Under the pieces are notes generated by a model that had not been told where the DNA came from, searched no databases, and worked only from the letters and a program-made list of their open reading frames with translations. Shown one piece after another: positions 25,785 through 34,420 of a stretch of 64,000 nucleotides of DNA (its first letter is position 1; every line of letters begins with the position of its first letter). The translations under genes and the position numbers were made by a program. This DNA is from Oceanithermus desulfurans (lineage in GTDB: Bacteria; Deinococcota; Deinococci; Deinococcales; Marinithermaceae): contig NZ_JACHEZ010000002.1 of assembly GCF_014201675.1 (NCBI RefSeq), positions 307,780-371,779 of the forward strand. The letters are read 5' to 3'.

Positions 25785-27626
25785 GTGGACGTTCTCGCCG
25801 GCCGCTACCGGCTCATCGAGCCCATCGGCTCCGGGGGCATGGCCGAGGTCTGGCGCGCCCGCGACGAGCGCGTGGGCCGCGAGGTCGCCGTCAAGCTGCT
25901 GCACGCCCACGTGCACCCGCTCGAGCGCGAGCGCTTCGCTCAGGAGGTGCGGGCGCTGGCGGCGCTCAGCCACCCGGGGGTGGTGGCCATCTACGACCTG
26001 GGCGAGGAGGAGGGCCGCACCTACTTCGTGATGGAGCTGGTGCGGGGCGGCACCTTCGACCGGCTGGGACCGTTCGAGTCGGGGGTCGAAGGGCTCGCCA
26101 TCCTGGAGGCGGCGCTCGAGGTGCTGGCGGCGCTTTCGCACCTGCACGCACGCGGGATCTTGCACCGCGACCTGACGCCCAAGAACATCCTCCTCACCGA
26201 GGAAGGCCGCCCCAAGCTGATGGACTTCGGCCTCGCCTACCTGGCCGAGGCCACCCGCCACTTCACCCGTACCGGTTACACCCTGGGCACGCCCCAGTAC
26301 ATGGCCCCGGAGCAGGCCAAGGGGGTGGCCCTCACCCCCGCGGCCGACCTCTACGCCTTCGGGGCGGTGCTCTACCGCACCCTCACCGGCCGTCCCCCCT
26401 TCGAGGGCGAGCACGACCAGGCCGTCCTCTACCAGCACGTCTACGAACCCCCGCGCGATCCGATCGAGCTCAACCCCGCCCTGCCCCAGGCGCTCGCGGC
26501 CTGGCTGCTGCGGATGCTGGAAAAGGAGCCGGCCGCCCGGCCGCAGTCGGCGGCCCAGGCGCGGCGCGAGCTCGCGGCGGTGCTGGAGGCGGTGCGGGCC
26601 GAGCTCACGGGCAGCGCCCGCGCGGGGCTGGCCCGCAGCGGCCACTACCCCTCGGGCCCGGTGCGGCCCGAGCGGCTCGAGCTGGCCGCCCGGGCGGCCT
26701 TCGAGGGCGAGGCCGTCTGGCCTATGGAGCCGGTGGCGCGCGCGGGCCGGTTGGCCGTGGGCGGCGGCGCGGCGCTGCACCTCTTCCGGGTGCCGGGGCT
26801 CGAGCCCGCCTCGCCCTTCCCCGCCAGCGACGAGGTGACCGCCGCCCCCGCGCTCACCGAGGACCGGGTCTACTTCGCCGACTGGGAAGGGGTGCTCCGC
26901 GCCCGCGGCCTGGGCGGGGCGCGGCTCTTCGAGCACAAGACCCGCGCCGAGGTGACGGCGAGCCCGCTTGTGACCGCGCGGCGGGTCTACCTGGCGGGGC
27001 GCGACGGCTACCTCTACGCCCTCACCCCCGAAGGTGAGCTCGAGTGGGCCTTCGAGGCCGGGGGGCACCTCTCGGCGGGGCCCACCCTCTACCGCGGGCT
27101 GCTCTTCGCCGCCAGCGAGTCGGGCTGGCTCTTCGCGCTCGAGCCGGCCAGCGGCCAGCTCGTCTACAAGGTGGAGGCCGGACCCATCCACGCCCACATC
27201 CCCGCGGCCGGGGGCGTGCTCGTCCTGCCCACCTGGGCCGGCGAGGTGCACGCCTTCGACCCGCTGGCGCGCGAGGTGCGCTGGACCTACGACGTCGAGG
27301 GTGAGCTTTGGGGCAGCCCCGCGGTGGGCGAGGGGCGCGCCTACGTGGCCGGCTGGAGCGGCGTCCTCTACGCGCTCGACCTGGCGACCGGCGACGAGGC
27401 CTGGACGGCCGAGGTGGGCCGGGTCACCGCCGGGCTCAGCCTCGCCGGCGGGGTGCTCTACCTGGCCACCGAGGCGGGCGAGGTGCGGGCGTTCGACGCC
27501 GCCAGCGGCCGTGAGCTGTGGCGCGCCGAGGGGCTGGGCGAAGTCCAGGCCGCGCCGCTGCCGCACGCCGGCCGCCTCTACGTGGCCACGCTGGAGGGGC
27601 GGCTGCTCGAGTTCAAGGGGGCCTGA
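25785..27626 (+). CDS. Ser/Thr protein kinase with C-terminal PQQ-type beta-propeller repeats
   Basis: Seen: 613 residues. Kinase domain 1-275 with all key motifs: IGSGGMAEVW glycine loop, VAVKLL Lys, GILHRDLTPKNIL catalytic loop, MDFGLAYL (DFG) and GTPQYMAPEQAK. Residues 340-613 contain about seven repeats of the type VYLAGRDGYLYALTPEGELE and VLYALDLATGDEAW, typical of PQQ-like propellers. There is no hydrophobic helix between the parts, unlike receptor kinases of the PASTA type, so it should be cytosolic. The propeller may bind a ligand or substrate. Targets unknown; neighbours give no hint. Confidence 0.92.
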   Translation: MDVLAGRYRLIEPIGSGGMAEVWRARDERVGREVAVKLLHAHVHPLERERFAQEVRALAALSHPGVVAIYDLGEEEGRTYFVMELVRGGTFDRLGPFESGVEGLAILEAALEVLAALSHLHARGILHRDLTPKNILLTEEGRPKLMDFGLAYLAEATRHFTRTGYTLGTPQYMAPEQAKGVALTPAADLYAFGAVLYRTLTGRPPFEGEHDQAVLYQHVYEPPRDPIELNPALPQALAAWLLRMLEKEPAARPQSAAQARRELAAVLEAVRAELTGSARAGLARSGHYPSGPVRPERLELAARAAFEGEAVWPMEPVARAGRLAVGGGAALHLFRVPGLEPASPFPASDEVTAAPALTEDRVYFADWEGVLRARGLGGARLFEHKTRAEVTASPLVTARRVYLAGRDGYLYALTPEGELEWAFEAGGHLSAGPTLYRGLLFAASESGWLFALEPASGQLVYKVEAGPIHAHIPAAGGVLVLPTWAGEVHAFDPLAREVRWTYDVEGELWGSPAVGEGRAYVAGWSGVLYALDLATGDEAWTAEVGRVTAGLSLAGGVLYLATEAGEVRAFDAASGRELWRAEGLGEVQAAPLPHAGRLYVATLEGRLLEFKGA

Positions 27627-27658
27627 ACCGGGTCCGCCCATTCTCACGCGAAATCCGG

Positions 27659-27664
27659 TAGGCT
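27659..27664 (+). promoter_or_regulatory. -10 element for the Cys-rich gene
   Basis: TAGGCT 27 nt before ATG 27692, so this gene has a short untranslated leader rather than a leaderless mRNA. Confidence 0.4.
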
Positions 27665-27691
27665 GGGGCGAGTTAAGGCTCAGGGGTACGC

Positions 27692-29446
27692 ATGGCACAC
27701 CACACCTTTCACATTCCCGTCATGGGCACCGCGTTCACCGTGGACACGCCCATCCGAATCGCCAAGTACGGCATTGCTTCGGTCATCTCGATCGTCGACG
27801 ACGACCTGCTCGAGCGCATGCGCGGCTACTGGTCGCGCGTGCGCGGACGCTCCTACGAACCGATCGCCAAGGACCTGAAGGCCGACTCGCGCGCCCGCCG
27901 TACGGCCGCCTACCTGGACCTGGTGGACGAGCTGGTGCGCGAGGACTTCGAGGCCCTGCGCGCCGCGCCGCTCGAGCCGGGCAGCGAGCTGTGGCGCTAC
28001 CTCACGCTGCTGCCGCCGGCGAGCCCGCCGCGCCGCGCCTGGCAGCGCTGGCGGCAGGCCGGCGAATCCGAGCGGGCGGCGCTCGAGCGCGAGATCCGCG
28101 CCGGCCTCGCCCCCGGCCGCGTCGAGGTCAACGTCATGACCAAGGTCGACAAGCCCAACTTCGTCGGCCGCGAGCCGCTGCCGGTGGAGTACAACGACGC
28201 CCACGCCGCCCTGCGCGGCTTCGCCGAGAGCACCCTCGAAGGCGTGCTCGTGCTCTCGGCGGGGTTCAACGCCCGCCTTTACAGCTACATGGCGAACTTC
28301 GCCGGCTTCTTCGCAGGCGAAGCGGGGCGGATCAAGAAGCAGATCGCGCTCAAGGTCTCCGACGCCCGCAGCGCCCTCACCCAGGGCAAGTTCCTGGCCA
28401 AGAAGGGGCTGTGGGTGAGCGAGTACCGGGTCGAGAGCGGCCTCAACTGTGGCGGCCACGCCTTCGCCTCGCAGGGGTACCTGATGGGGCCGATCCTCGA
28501 GGAGCTGAAGAGCAAGCGCGACGAGATCGTCGCCTCGCTCTTCGAGATCTACAAGAAGGCCCTGGAAAAGCTGGGCCGGCCGGTGCCGAACGAGCCTCCC
28601 GAGGTGCGCTTCACCGCCCAGGGGGGCGTGGGGACGGCCGCGGAGCACGCGATGCTGCGTGACCGCTACGGCCTCGACAGCGTGGGCTGGGGCTCGCCCT
28701 TCCTGCTCGTTCCCGAGGTGACGGTGGTGGACGAGCGCACCCGCCGCGACCTCTCGGCCGCGGGCGAGGACGACCTCCACCTCTCCGGGGCCTCGCCGCT
28801 GGGGGTGCCCTTCAACGTGATGCGCGGGGCCTCGATCGAAGCCCTGAACCGCAAGTGGTACGAGGAGGGCCACCCCGGCAGCCCCTGCCCCAAGGGCCAC
28901 CTCGAGTTCAACACCGAGTTCACCGAGAAGCCCATCTGCACGGCCAGCCGCAACTACCAGCACCGCAAGATTCAGCAGCTGAAGTCGCTGGGCCTATCCG
29001 AGGAGGCCTACCGGCGCGAGATCGAAAAGCTGCTCGAAAAGCAGTGCCTCTGCACCGGCCTGGCCGAGCCCGCCCACCTGGAGTACCGCTTCCCGCCCCA
29101 GATGAAGGAGACGGGCGTCTCCGTCTGTCCCGGGCCCAACCTGGCCTACTTCTCGGGCGAGCGGACGCTCGAGGAGATGGTGGACCACATCTACGGCCGC
29201 AGGCCGCTCGAGCTCGAGGCGAACCGGCCCCACGTCTTCATCAAGGAGCTGCGCCTCTACGCCGATTACCTGCGCCGCGTGATCGCCGGCGAGTTCGGCA
29301 CCGACCGCGACCGCACCCCCGAAGCGGTGGCCGCCTTCCGCCAGAACCTGGCCGCGGGGGTGCGCTACTACCTGGAGCACCTGGGCGAGCTGGGGCTGGG
29401 GCCCTGGAAGGACGAGCTGGAAAGCTTCGCCGCCCAACCGGCCTGA
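27692..29446 (+). CDS. Conserved Cys-containing protein of unknown function
   Basis: I cannot name a family. Seen: 584 residues, no signal peptide or membrane helix. N-terminal FHIPVMGTAFTVDTPIRIAK looks like the first strand-loop of an FMN-type TIM barrel (nitronate monooxygenase or glutamate-synthase-like), followed by YGIASVISIVDDDLLERMRG. Central GLNCGGHAFASQGYLMGPIL has a Cys-Gly-Gly-His. The C-terminal third has clustered Cys: GSPCPKGH, KPICTASRNYQHRKI, EKQCLCTGL and VSVCPGPN, which could hold an iron-sulfur cluster or zinc. Single gene; its 3' end faces kup across a hairpin. Confidence 0.8.
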   Translation: MAHHTFHIPVMGTAFTVDTPIRIAKYGIASVISIVDDDLLERMRGYWSRVRGRSYEPIAKDLKADSRARRTAAYLDLVDELVREDFEALRAAPLEPGSELWRYLTLLPPASPPRRAWQRWRQAGESERAALEREIRAGLAPGRVEVNVMTKVDKPNFVGREPLPVEYNDAHAALRGFAESTLEGVLVLSAGFNARLYSYMANFAGFFAGEAGRIKKQIALKVSDARSALTQGKFLAKKGLWVSEYRVESGLNCGGHAFASQGYLMGPILEELKSKRDEIVASLFEIYKKALEKLGRPVPNEPPEVRFTAQGGVGTAAEHAMLRDRYGLDSVGWGSPFLLVPEVTVVDERTRRDLSAAGEDDLHLSGASPLGVPFNVMRGASIEALNRKWYEEGHPGSPCPKGHLEFNTEFTEKPICTASRNYQHRKIQQLKSLGLSEEAYRREIEKLLEKQCLCTGLAEPAHLEYRFPPQMKETGVSVCPGPNLAYFSGERTLEEMVDHIYGRRPLELEANRPHVFIKELRLYADYLRRVIAGEFGTDRDRTPEAVAAFRQNLAAGVRYYLEHLGELGLGPWKDELESFAAQPA

Positions 29447-29511
29447 GCACCCGGCAGCCTGCGAAGAGCCCCACCGGTTTGGTGCGCTGCGGGGCAGGCG
29501 CGGTCTTCGAC

Positions 29512-29534
29512 CCGCTTTCGCCCGGCGAAAGCGG
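29512..29534. terminator. Bidirectional hairpin between convergent genes
   Basis: CCGCTTTCG-CCCGG-CGAAAGCGG, a perfect 9-bp stem with 5-nt loop between the Cys-rich gene and kup. No U-tract, as usual in this genome. Confidence 0.65.
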
Positions 29535-29555
29535 AAGCAGGCGAGCGCAGGAAGG

Positions 29556-31451
29556 TTACAAGCGCACCAGATGCCCCACCTCGAAGGTCTGCGCCGGGGG
29601 CAGGTCGAAGAAGGCCGTGGCCGGCAGGGCGTTGCGTTGCAGCACCGCGAAGAGCTGTTCCCGCCAGCGCGGCATGCCCAGCTTGCCCTCGGGCAGCACG
29701 ATCTCGCGGCCCAGGACGAAGTAGGTGTCGTCGGGGTCGAGGTCCAGCTCGGTAATGTCGTAGAGGGCGACGGGCACGTTGGGGTGTTCCATGAACCCGT
29801 AGTGGAGCACCACCCGGGTAAACCCCAGGTCCAGCGCCCGCACCTCGGCGCGCAGCGAGCCCAGCACCCGGGGGATCTCCTCGGTCTCGACGCTGACCAC
29901 GATCACGTTTTCATGCACCGCGCGGTTGTAGCGGAGGTTGCTGAGCAGCGCCGGCGGAACCACGTCGGCGTTGCGGGTCAGGTAGACCGCGGTGCCGGGG
30001 ACGCGCACGGGCGGGTTCTTGGAGGCGGCCAGGGTCTCCAGGAAGCGCTCGAGCGGGAAGGCGTCCTTTTGCAGCACGCTCGAGAGCAGCGCCCGGCCCT
30101 GGTGCCAGGTGGTCATGACGACCAGCATCACCGCGCCCACGACGAGCGGGAACCAGCCGCCCTGGGGCACCTTGACGATGTTGGCCGCCCAGAAGCTGAG
30201 GTCGACGCCGAGCAGGCCCAGCGTCAGCAGCACCACCGCCCAACGCGGCCACTTCCACAGGCTCCAGGCCACCACCGCGAAGAGCAGGGTGGTGAAGACC
30301 ATGTCGGTGGTCACGCCCACGCCGTAGGCCGCGGCCAGGCGGCTCGAGGAGCGGAAGCCCAGGACCAGGCCCACGGTGGCGAACATCAGGATCCAGTTGA
30401 TCGTGGGGATGTAGACCTGGCCGATCTCCTGGCTCGAGGTCTGCACCACCGTCATCCGCGGCAAGAAGCCCAGCCGCATCGCCTGGCGGGTGAGCGAGAA
30501 GGAGCCCGAGATCACCGCCTGTGAGGCGATGATCGTCGCGGCGGTGGCCAGCGCGATCATCGGGTAGGTGGCCCAGCCGGGCACCATCAGGTAGAAGGGG
30601 TTCTCCACGGCCGCGGGGTTGGCGAGCAGCAGCGCCCCCTGGCCGAAGTAGTTGAGCAGCAGCGCCGGCAGCACCACGAAGAACCAGGTAAGCCGGATAG
30701 GGGTGCGTCCGAAGTGGCCCATGTCGGCGTAGAGGGCCTCGCCCCCGGTGACCACCAGGAAGACCGAACCCAGGACCCAGAAGCCGGTGGCGCCGTTCGC
30801 GGTGAAGAAGTGCACCGCGTGGTAGGGGTTGAGCGCGGTGAGCACGTAGGGGTTGCGCACGATCTGGGCCAGACCCAAAAGGGCGATCGCGCTGAACCAG
30901 ACCAGGGTGACGGGCCCGAAGAGGCCGCCCACCCGCTGGGTGCCGCGGCTTTGGAAGAGGAAGAGGGCGAGCAGGATGCCCACGGTCACCGGGATCACGA
31001 AGGGCTCGAGCCGGGGGGCGGCCACCTCCAGCCCCTCGACCGCGCTCAGCACCGAGATGGCCGGGGTGATCATGCCGTCGCCGTAGAGCAGCGAGGCCCC
31101 AAACAGGCCGAGCATCACGGCCAGGTAGCGCCAGTGCCCGCGGCGCAGCTTGCTGGGCATGACCAGCGCGGTCAGCGCCATGATGCCGCCCTCGCCGTGG
31201 TTGTCGGCGCGCATGACCAGCGTCAGGTACTTCAGCGAGATCACCACGATGAGCGACCAGAAGATGAGCGAGAGCACGCCCAGCACGTTGGCCTCGGTGA
31301 GGGCCAGCCCGTAGTGCTCGCCGAAGGCCTCGCGCACCGCGTAGAGCGGGCTGGTGCCGATGTCGCCGAAGACGACGCCCAAAGCGGCGACGGAGAGGGC
31401 GATCAGGTAGCGGCCGTTCGGTTCGGTTTTCTTGTGGACGGGATCGGCCAT
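29556..31451 (-). CDS. kup: Kup-type potassium transporter
   Basis: K+ (or K+/H+) uptake permease. Seen: 631 residues; ALGVVFGDIGTSPLYAVREA at residues 19-38 is the family signature, then FWSLIVVISLKYLTLVMRAD, NHGEGGIMAL, LYGDGMITPAISVLSAVEG and TGGEALYADMGHFG. Twelve membrane helices up to about residue 450 and a cytoplasmic C-terminal domain. Start ATG with AGGAGG 9 nt upstream at 31461-31466. Divergent from the S9 peptidase. Confidence 0.95.
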   Translation of the reverse strand: MADPVHKKTEPNGRYLIALSVAALGVVFGDIGTSPLYAVREAFGEHYGLALTEANVLGVLSLIFWSLIVVISLKYLTLVMRADNHGEGGIMALTALVMPSKLRRGHWRYLAVMLGLFGASLLYGDGMITPAISVLSAVEGLEVAAPRLEPFVIPVTVGILLALFLFQSRGTQRVGGLFGPVTLVWFSAIALLGLAQIVRNPYVLTALNPYHAVHFFTANGATGFWVLGSVFLVVTGGEALYADMGHFGRTPIRLTWFFVVLPALLLNYFGQGALLLANPAAVENPFYLMVPGWATYPMIALATAATIIASQAVISGSFSLTRQAMRLGFLPRMTVVQTSSQEIGQVYIPTINWILMFATVGLVLGFRSSSRLAAAYGVGVTTDMVFTTLLFAVVAWSLWKWPRWAVVLLTLGLLGVDLSFWAANIVKVPQGGWFPLVVGAVMLVVMTTWHQGRALLSSVLQKDAFPLERFLETLAASKNPPVRVPGTAVYLTRNADVVPPALLSNLRYNRAVHENVIVVSVETEEIPRVLGSLRAEVRALDLGFTRVVLHYGFMEHPNVPVALYDITELDLDPDDTYFVLGREIVLPEGKLGMPRWREQLFAVLQRNALPATAFFDLPPAQTFEVGHLVRL

Positions 31452-31477
31452 GGCGCAACGCCTCCTGTGGCTTTATT

Positions 31478-31483
31478 AGGGTA
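31478..31483 (-). promoter_or_regulatory. -10 candidate for kup
   Basis: TACCCT on the minus strand, 26 nt upstream of ATG, leaving a leader with the AGGAGG site. TAATAA next to it is an alternative. Confidence 0.35.
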
Positions 31484-31518
31484 CACCCGCGGCGCTGGCG
31501 TGCGTCCCGCCGGCTGCG

Positions 31519-31524
31519 TAGACT
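31519..31524 (+). promoter_or_regulatory. -10 element of a leaderless promoter for the S9 peptidase
   Basis: TAGACT, 5 nt, then ATG 31530. Confidence 0.45.
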
Positions 31525-31529
31525 GGGGC

Positions 31530-33329
31530 ATGAGCCTGCAGAGCGCCAGGGACCTCACGCGGGCCCGGCTGGGGGCGCACGCCGAGGTACGCGCCCGCGG
31601 CGGCCGCGTCTTGTGGACCGAACAGGAAAACGGGCGCACCGTGCTGCTGGGCTGGGACGGCGCGCCCCGGCGGTACGCGCCCGACCACGCTCTGAACCCG
31701 GGAGTCGGCTACGGCGGCGGCGCGTTCAACCCCGGAGCGGACGCGGTCTTCTACGTGGCCGAAGGCCGGGTCTGGAGGCTGCCGTACGAACGCCCGGAAC
31801 CCGCTGGCCTCACCCCACACTTCGGCGCGGCGGCCGACCCCCAGCCCAGCCCCGACGGCTCCCGCTTCGTCTACGTGCACCACCACGAGGGGCGCGACGT
31901 GCTGGCGGCCGCCAGCGCCGCAGGCGAGACCTGGCCCCAGGTTTGGGCCCAGGGGGCCGACTTCTACATGCAGCCCGCCTGGAGCCCCGACGGCGGCCTC
32001 CTGGCCTGGGTGGAGTGGGACCACCCGAACATGCCCTGGGACGGTGCGCGGCTGATGCTCGCGCGGGCAGGGGCGGAGGGCCCTCGCGAGGTGCAGCGGG
32101 TCGCGGGCGGGCCGCGCACCCCGGTCTTTCAGCCGCTGTTCGAGCCCGACGGGCGCGGCCTCTTCTGGATCGAGAACCCCGAAGGAGAGGAGTCCGACCG
32201 GCTCGTCCGCCTGGACCTCGAGACCGGCGAGCGGTCGGTGTGGCTGGAGGGGCGGGTGCTGCTCGAGCCCGCCTGGTCCCAGGGGCAGCGGGTGATGAGC
32301 TTCGGCCCCGGCGGCGCGCTCTACCTGCGCGAGAATCGCGCGGGGCGCGCCGTGCTCTGGCGCATTGCGGACGGCTCGGCTTCGGAGGTGCCCTTGCCCG
32401 CAGGAGCGGCCTGGATCGGCTCGCTCAGCGGCGACGCCGCGGGGCTGGCCGCGCTTGCCAGCGGCCCCAACCTGGGCGAGCGGGTCGTCTTCTACGACGG
32501 TGAGGCGTGGCGCACGTGCGCCTACGGCTGGCCCGCGGGCCTGGACGCCGGGGGCGTGGAGCCCGAGGCGGTGCGCTTCCAGGCCGAGGACGGCGCCTGG
32601 GTGCACGGCCTCTTCTACCCGTCCGCCGGCGGGGAACCGCGGCCGCCCGCGGTCGTCAGCGTCCATGGCGGCCCCACCAGCCAGCGCACCCTGGCCTTCA
32701 ACCCCCAGGCCCAGTTCTTCGCCGCGAACGGGTACGCCTACCTCGAGCTCAACTACCGCGGCTCGACCGGCTACGGGCGCAGCTACCGCGAGGCCCTCTA
32801 CGGCCGCTGGGGCGAGATGGACGTGGCCGACGCCGTCGCTGCGGCGCGCTTCTTGGCCGACTCGGGCCGCGCCGACGGCCGTCGTCTGGCCCTCATGGGC
32901 GGCAGCGCCGGAGGCTACACCACGCTGATGACGCTGGCGCTGCACCCGGGCGTCTACCGCGCGGGGGTCAGCCTGTTCGGCGTCACCGACCTGTTTGGCC
33001 TCGCCCGCGAGACCCACAAGTTCGAGTCGCGCTACACCGACCGGCTGATCGGGCCCCTGCCCGAGGCGGCGGCGCGCTACCGTGAGCGTTCCCCGCTGGC
33101 GCACGCGCACCGGATCGAAGACGCCCTCTACGTCTTCCAGGGCGCGGAGGACAAGGTGGTGCCGCCCAGCCAGGCCGAGGAGCTGGTGCGCATCCTGCGC
33201 GAGCGCGGCGTGCCCCACCGCTACAAGGTCTACGAGGGCGAGGGGCACGGTTGGAAGAAGCCTGGGACGACCGAGGACTTCTACCGCGAGACGCTGGCGT
33301 TCTTGGACCGCGAGCTCAGGTTCGGCTAG
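31530..33329 (+). CDS. S9 family (prolyl oligopeptidase-like) serine peptidase
   Basis: Seen: 599 residues from ATG 31530. N-terminal beta-propeller (about 1-345) with repeats such as PQPSPDGSRFVYVHHHEGRD and QPAWSPDGGLLAWVEWD. C-terminal alpha/beta hydrolase with oxyanion region VSVHGGPTSQ, YRGSTGYGRSYREAL, nucleophile GGSAGGYTTLM, acid GAEDKVVPPSQA and base GEGHGWKKPG. No signal peptide, so cytosolic peptide turnover is likely. Acylaminoacyl peptidase and dipeptidyl peptidase are the usual activities in the family. Confidence 0.93.
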   Translation: MSLQSARDLTRARLGAHAEVRARGGRVLWTEQENGRTVLLGWDGAPRRYAPDHALNPGVGYGGGAFNPGADAVFYVAEGRVWRLPYERPEPAGLTPHFGAAADPQPSPDGSRFVYVHHHEGRDVLAAASAAGETWPQVWAQGADFYMQPAWSPDGGLLAWVEWDHPNMPWDGARLMLARAGAEGPREVQRVAGGPRTPVFQPLFEPDGRGLFWIENPEGEESDRLVRLDLETGERSVWLEGRVLLEPAWSQGQRVMSFGPGGALYLRENRAGRAVLWRIADGSASEVPLPAGAAWIGSLSGDAAGLAALASGPNLGERVVFYDGEAWRTCAYGWPAGLDAGGVEPEAVRFQAEDGAWVHGLFYPSAGGEPRPPAVVSVHGGPTSQRTLAFNPQAQFFAANGYAYLELNYRGSTGYGRSYREALYGRWGEMDVADAVAAARFLADSGRADGRRLALMGGSAGGYTTLMTLALHPGVYRAGVSLFGVTDLFGLARETHKFESRYTDRLIGPLPEAAARYRERSPLAHAHRIEDALYVFQGAEDKVVPPSQAEELVRILRERGVPHRYKVYEGEGHGWKKPGTTEDFYRETLAFLDRELRFG

Positions 33330-33506
33330 ACCGGAGCCGGCGATACCCTTGCCGTTGTGGTACCGCGGTGCGATCTTTGCAAGGATAAAACCCAACGTTC
33401 AACCCTGCTCAGTTGACTTTTTGCCGGCGCGGTCGGGGTCGCGCCCCGAGCCCCAAAGGACACGGGCGGAAGGGGCCCGGGGCGACCCGCGGGCTGCGAG
33501 CGGCGC
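33330..33506. other. Intergenic region with no gene seen
   Basis: 33375-33425 is AT-rich for this genome and has TTGACT at 33413 with no matching -10. GGGGTCGCGCCCC (33435-33447) is a GC-rich inverted repeat. Confidence 0.35.
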
Positions 33507-33512
33507 TACACT
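33507..33512 (+). promoter_or_regulatory. -10 element upstream of the DMT permease
   Basis: TACACT, exactly 6 nt, then ATG 33519, which opens only a five-codon frame. The real permease start is GTG 33533, with GGAG at 33523-33526. Confidence 0.45.
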
Positions 33513-33518
33513 CAGGCT

Positions 33519-33536
33519 ATGCGGAGCGGAACGTGA
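33519..33536 (+). CDS. Possible five-codon leader peptide (MRSGT) coupled to the permease
   Basis: ATG CGG AGC GGA ACG TGA. It starts exactly where a leaderless transcript from 33507 would begin, and its TGA overlaps the permease GTG as GTGA. It may be a translational-coupling leader, or only a chance frame. Confidence 0.25.
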   Translation: MRSGT

Positions 33537-34354
33537 CCTACATCGTCTTGGCCGCGCTGCTCTGGGGCCTGGGCGGGGCCCTGGCCGGCCGTTTCATGCA
33601 GTCGATTCCCCCCGAGGTGCTCATTCCGCTGCGCTTCGGCCTGGCCTTTCTGCTGTTGCTGCCCGTGGTGGTCCGCCGGCCGCCCGAGCGCGGCGAGTAC
33701 CTGCGCCTGTTCGGCGTCGGGCTGGCGCTCGCGGGAGCGCAGGCCTTCTACTACCTGGCCATCGACGCCACCACGGTGGCGACCGGGATCTTCCTCCAGT
33801 ACCTAGCGCCGGTGCTGCTCACGCTTTACGCGCTGCTCCGGCGCGAGCGGCTGGCACCGCGCAGCCTGGCGGGGGTGGCCCTGGCGGTGGCCGGCGCCTA
33901 CCTGCTCGTCCTCGGGCCCGGGGGCTGGGTGGGCCGCCCCGTCGGGGTGGCCTACGGGCTGCTCGCGGCGTTTTCCTTTGCCTTCTACGCCGCCATCTCC
34001 CAGAGGCTCGGCACCCCTGCCTTTACCAGCCTGGGCGTGGCCACCGGCGTGGGGGCGCTCCTGTCGCTGCCCGTGCTCTGGGCCCAGCGCGCCCAGGTGC
34101 TGGCGCTCGACGCCGGCGCGGCCCTGGCCGTGGGTTACCTGGTGATCTTCGGGACCGTGCTGCCCTTCGGCCTCTTCCTGCTCGGGGTGCGCCGGGTGCC
34201 GGCGCGCATCGCCACGCTGGTGGCCCTGATCGAGCCCTTCGCCGGGGCCCTGTTCGCGGTCTTCCTGGTGGGGCAGCCCCTCACGCCGGGGGTGCTGCTG
34301 GGCGGGGCGCTCATCGCCCTGGGGGTGGTTCTGAACCGCGGGGCGCGGGCGTAG
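33533..34354 (+). CDS. DMT-superfamily (EamA) permease
   Basis: Seen: 273 residues from GTG 33533, ten predicted membrane helices in two five-helix EamA repeats: first starts VLAALLWGLGGALAGRFMQS, second around VAYGLLAAFSFAFYAAISQR. IEPFAGALFAVFLVGQPLTP is the typical end of the second repeat. Probably an exporter of amino acids or other metabolites; substrate not readable. The longer upstream frame from 33413 lacks coding bias and is not used. Confidence 0.88.
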   Translation: MTYIVLAALLWGLGGALAGRFMQSIPPEVLIPLRFGLAFLLLLPVVVRRPPERGEYLRLFGVGLALAGAQAFYYLAIDATTVATGIFLQYLAPVLLTLYALLRRERLAPRSLAGVALAVAGAYLLVLGPGGWVGRPVGVAYGLLAAFSFAFYAAISQRLGTPAFTSLGVATGVGALLSLPVLWAQRAQVLALDAGAALAVGYLVIFGTVLPFGLFLLGVRRVPARIATLVALIEPFAGALFAVFLVGQPLTPGVLLGGALIALGVVLNRGARA

Positions 34355-34378
34355 GGGCTTCGCGGACGAGCGTCAGGA

Positions 34379-34408
34379 GGCGGCGGCCTCCGCATGGAGG
34401 CCGCCGCC
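34379..34408. terminator. Bidirectional terminator hairpin
   Basis: A perfect 13-bp stem (GGCGGCGGCCTCC and its complement) with GCAT loop between the convergent permease and aioA. Very stable, no U-tract. Confidence 0.75.
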
Positions 34409-34420
34409 CGCGTCGCTGGC

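Noticed and set aside
33413..33532. Forty-residue N-terminal extension of the DMT permease
   Set aside because: No codon bias, Arg/Gly-rich, and it runs across the -10 at 33507.
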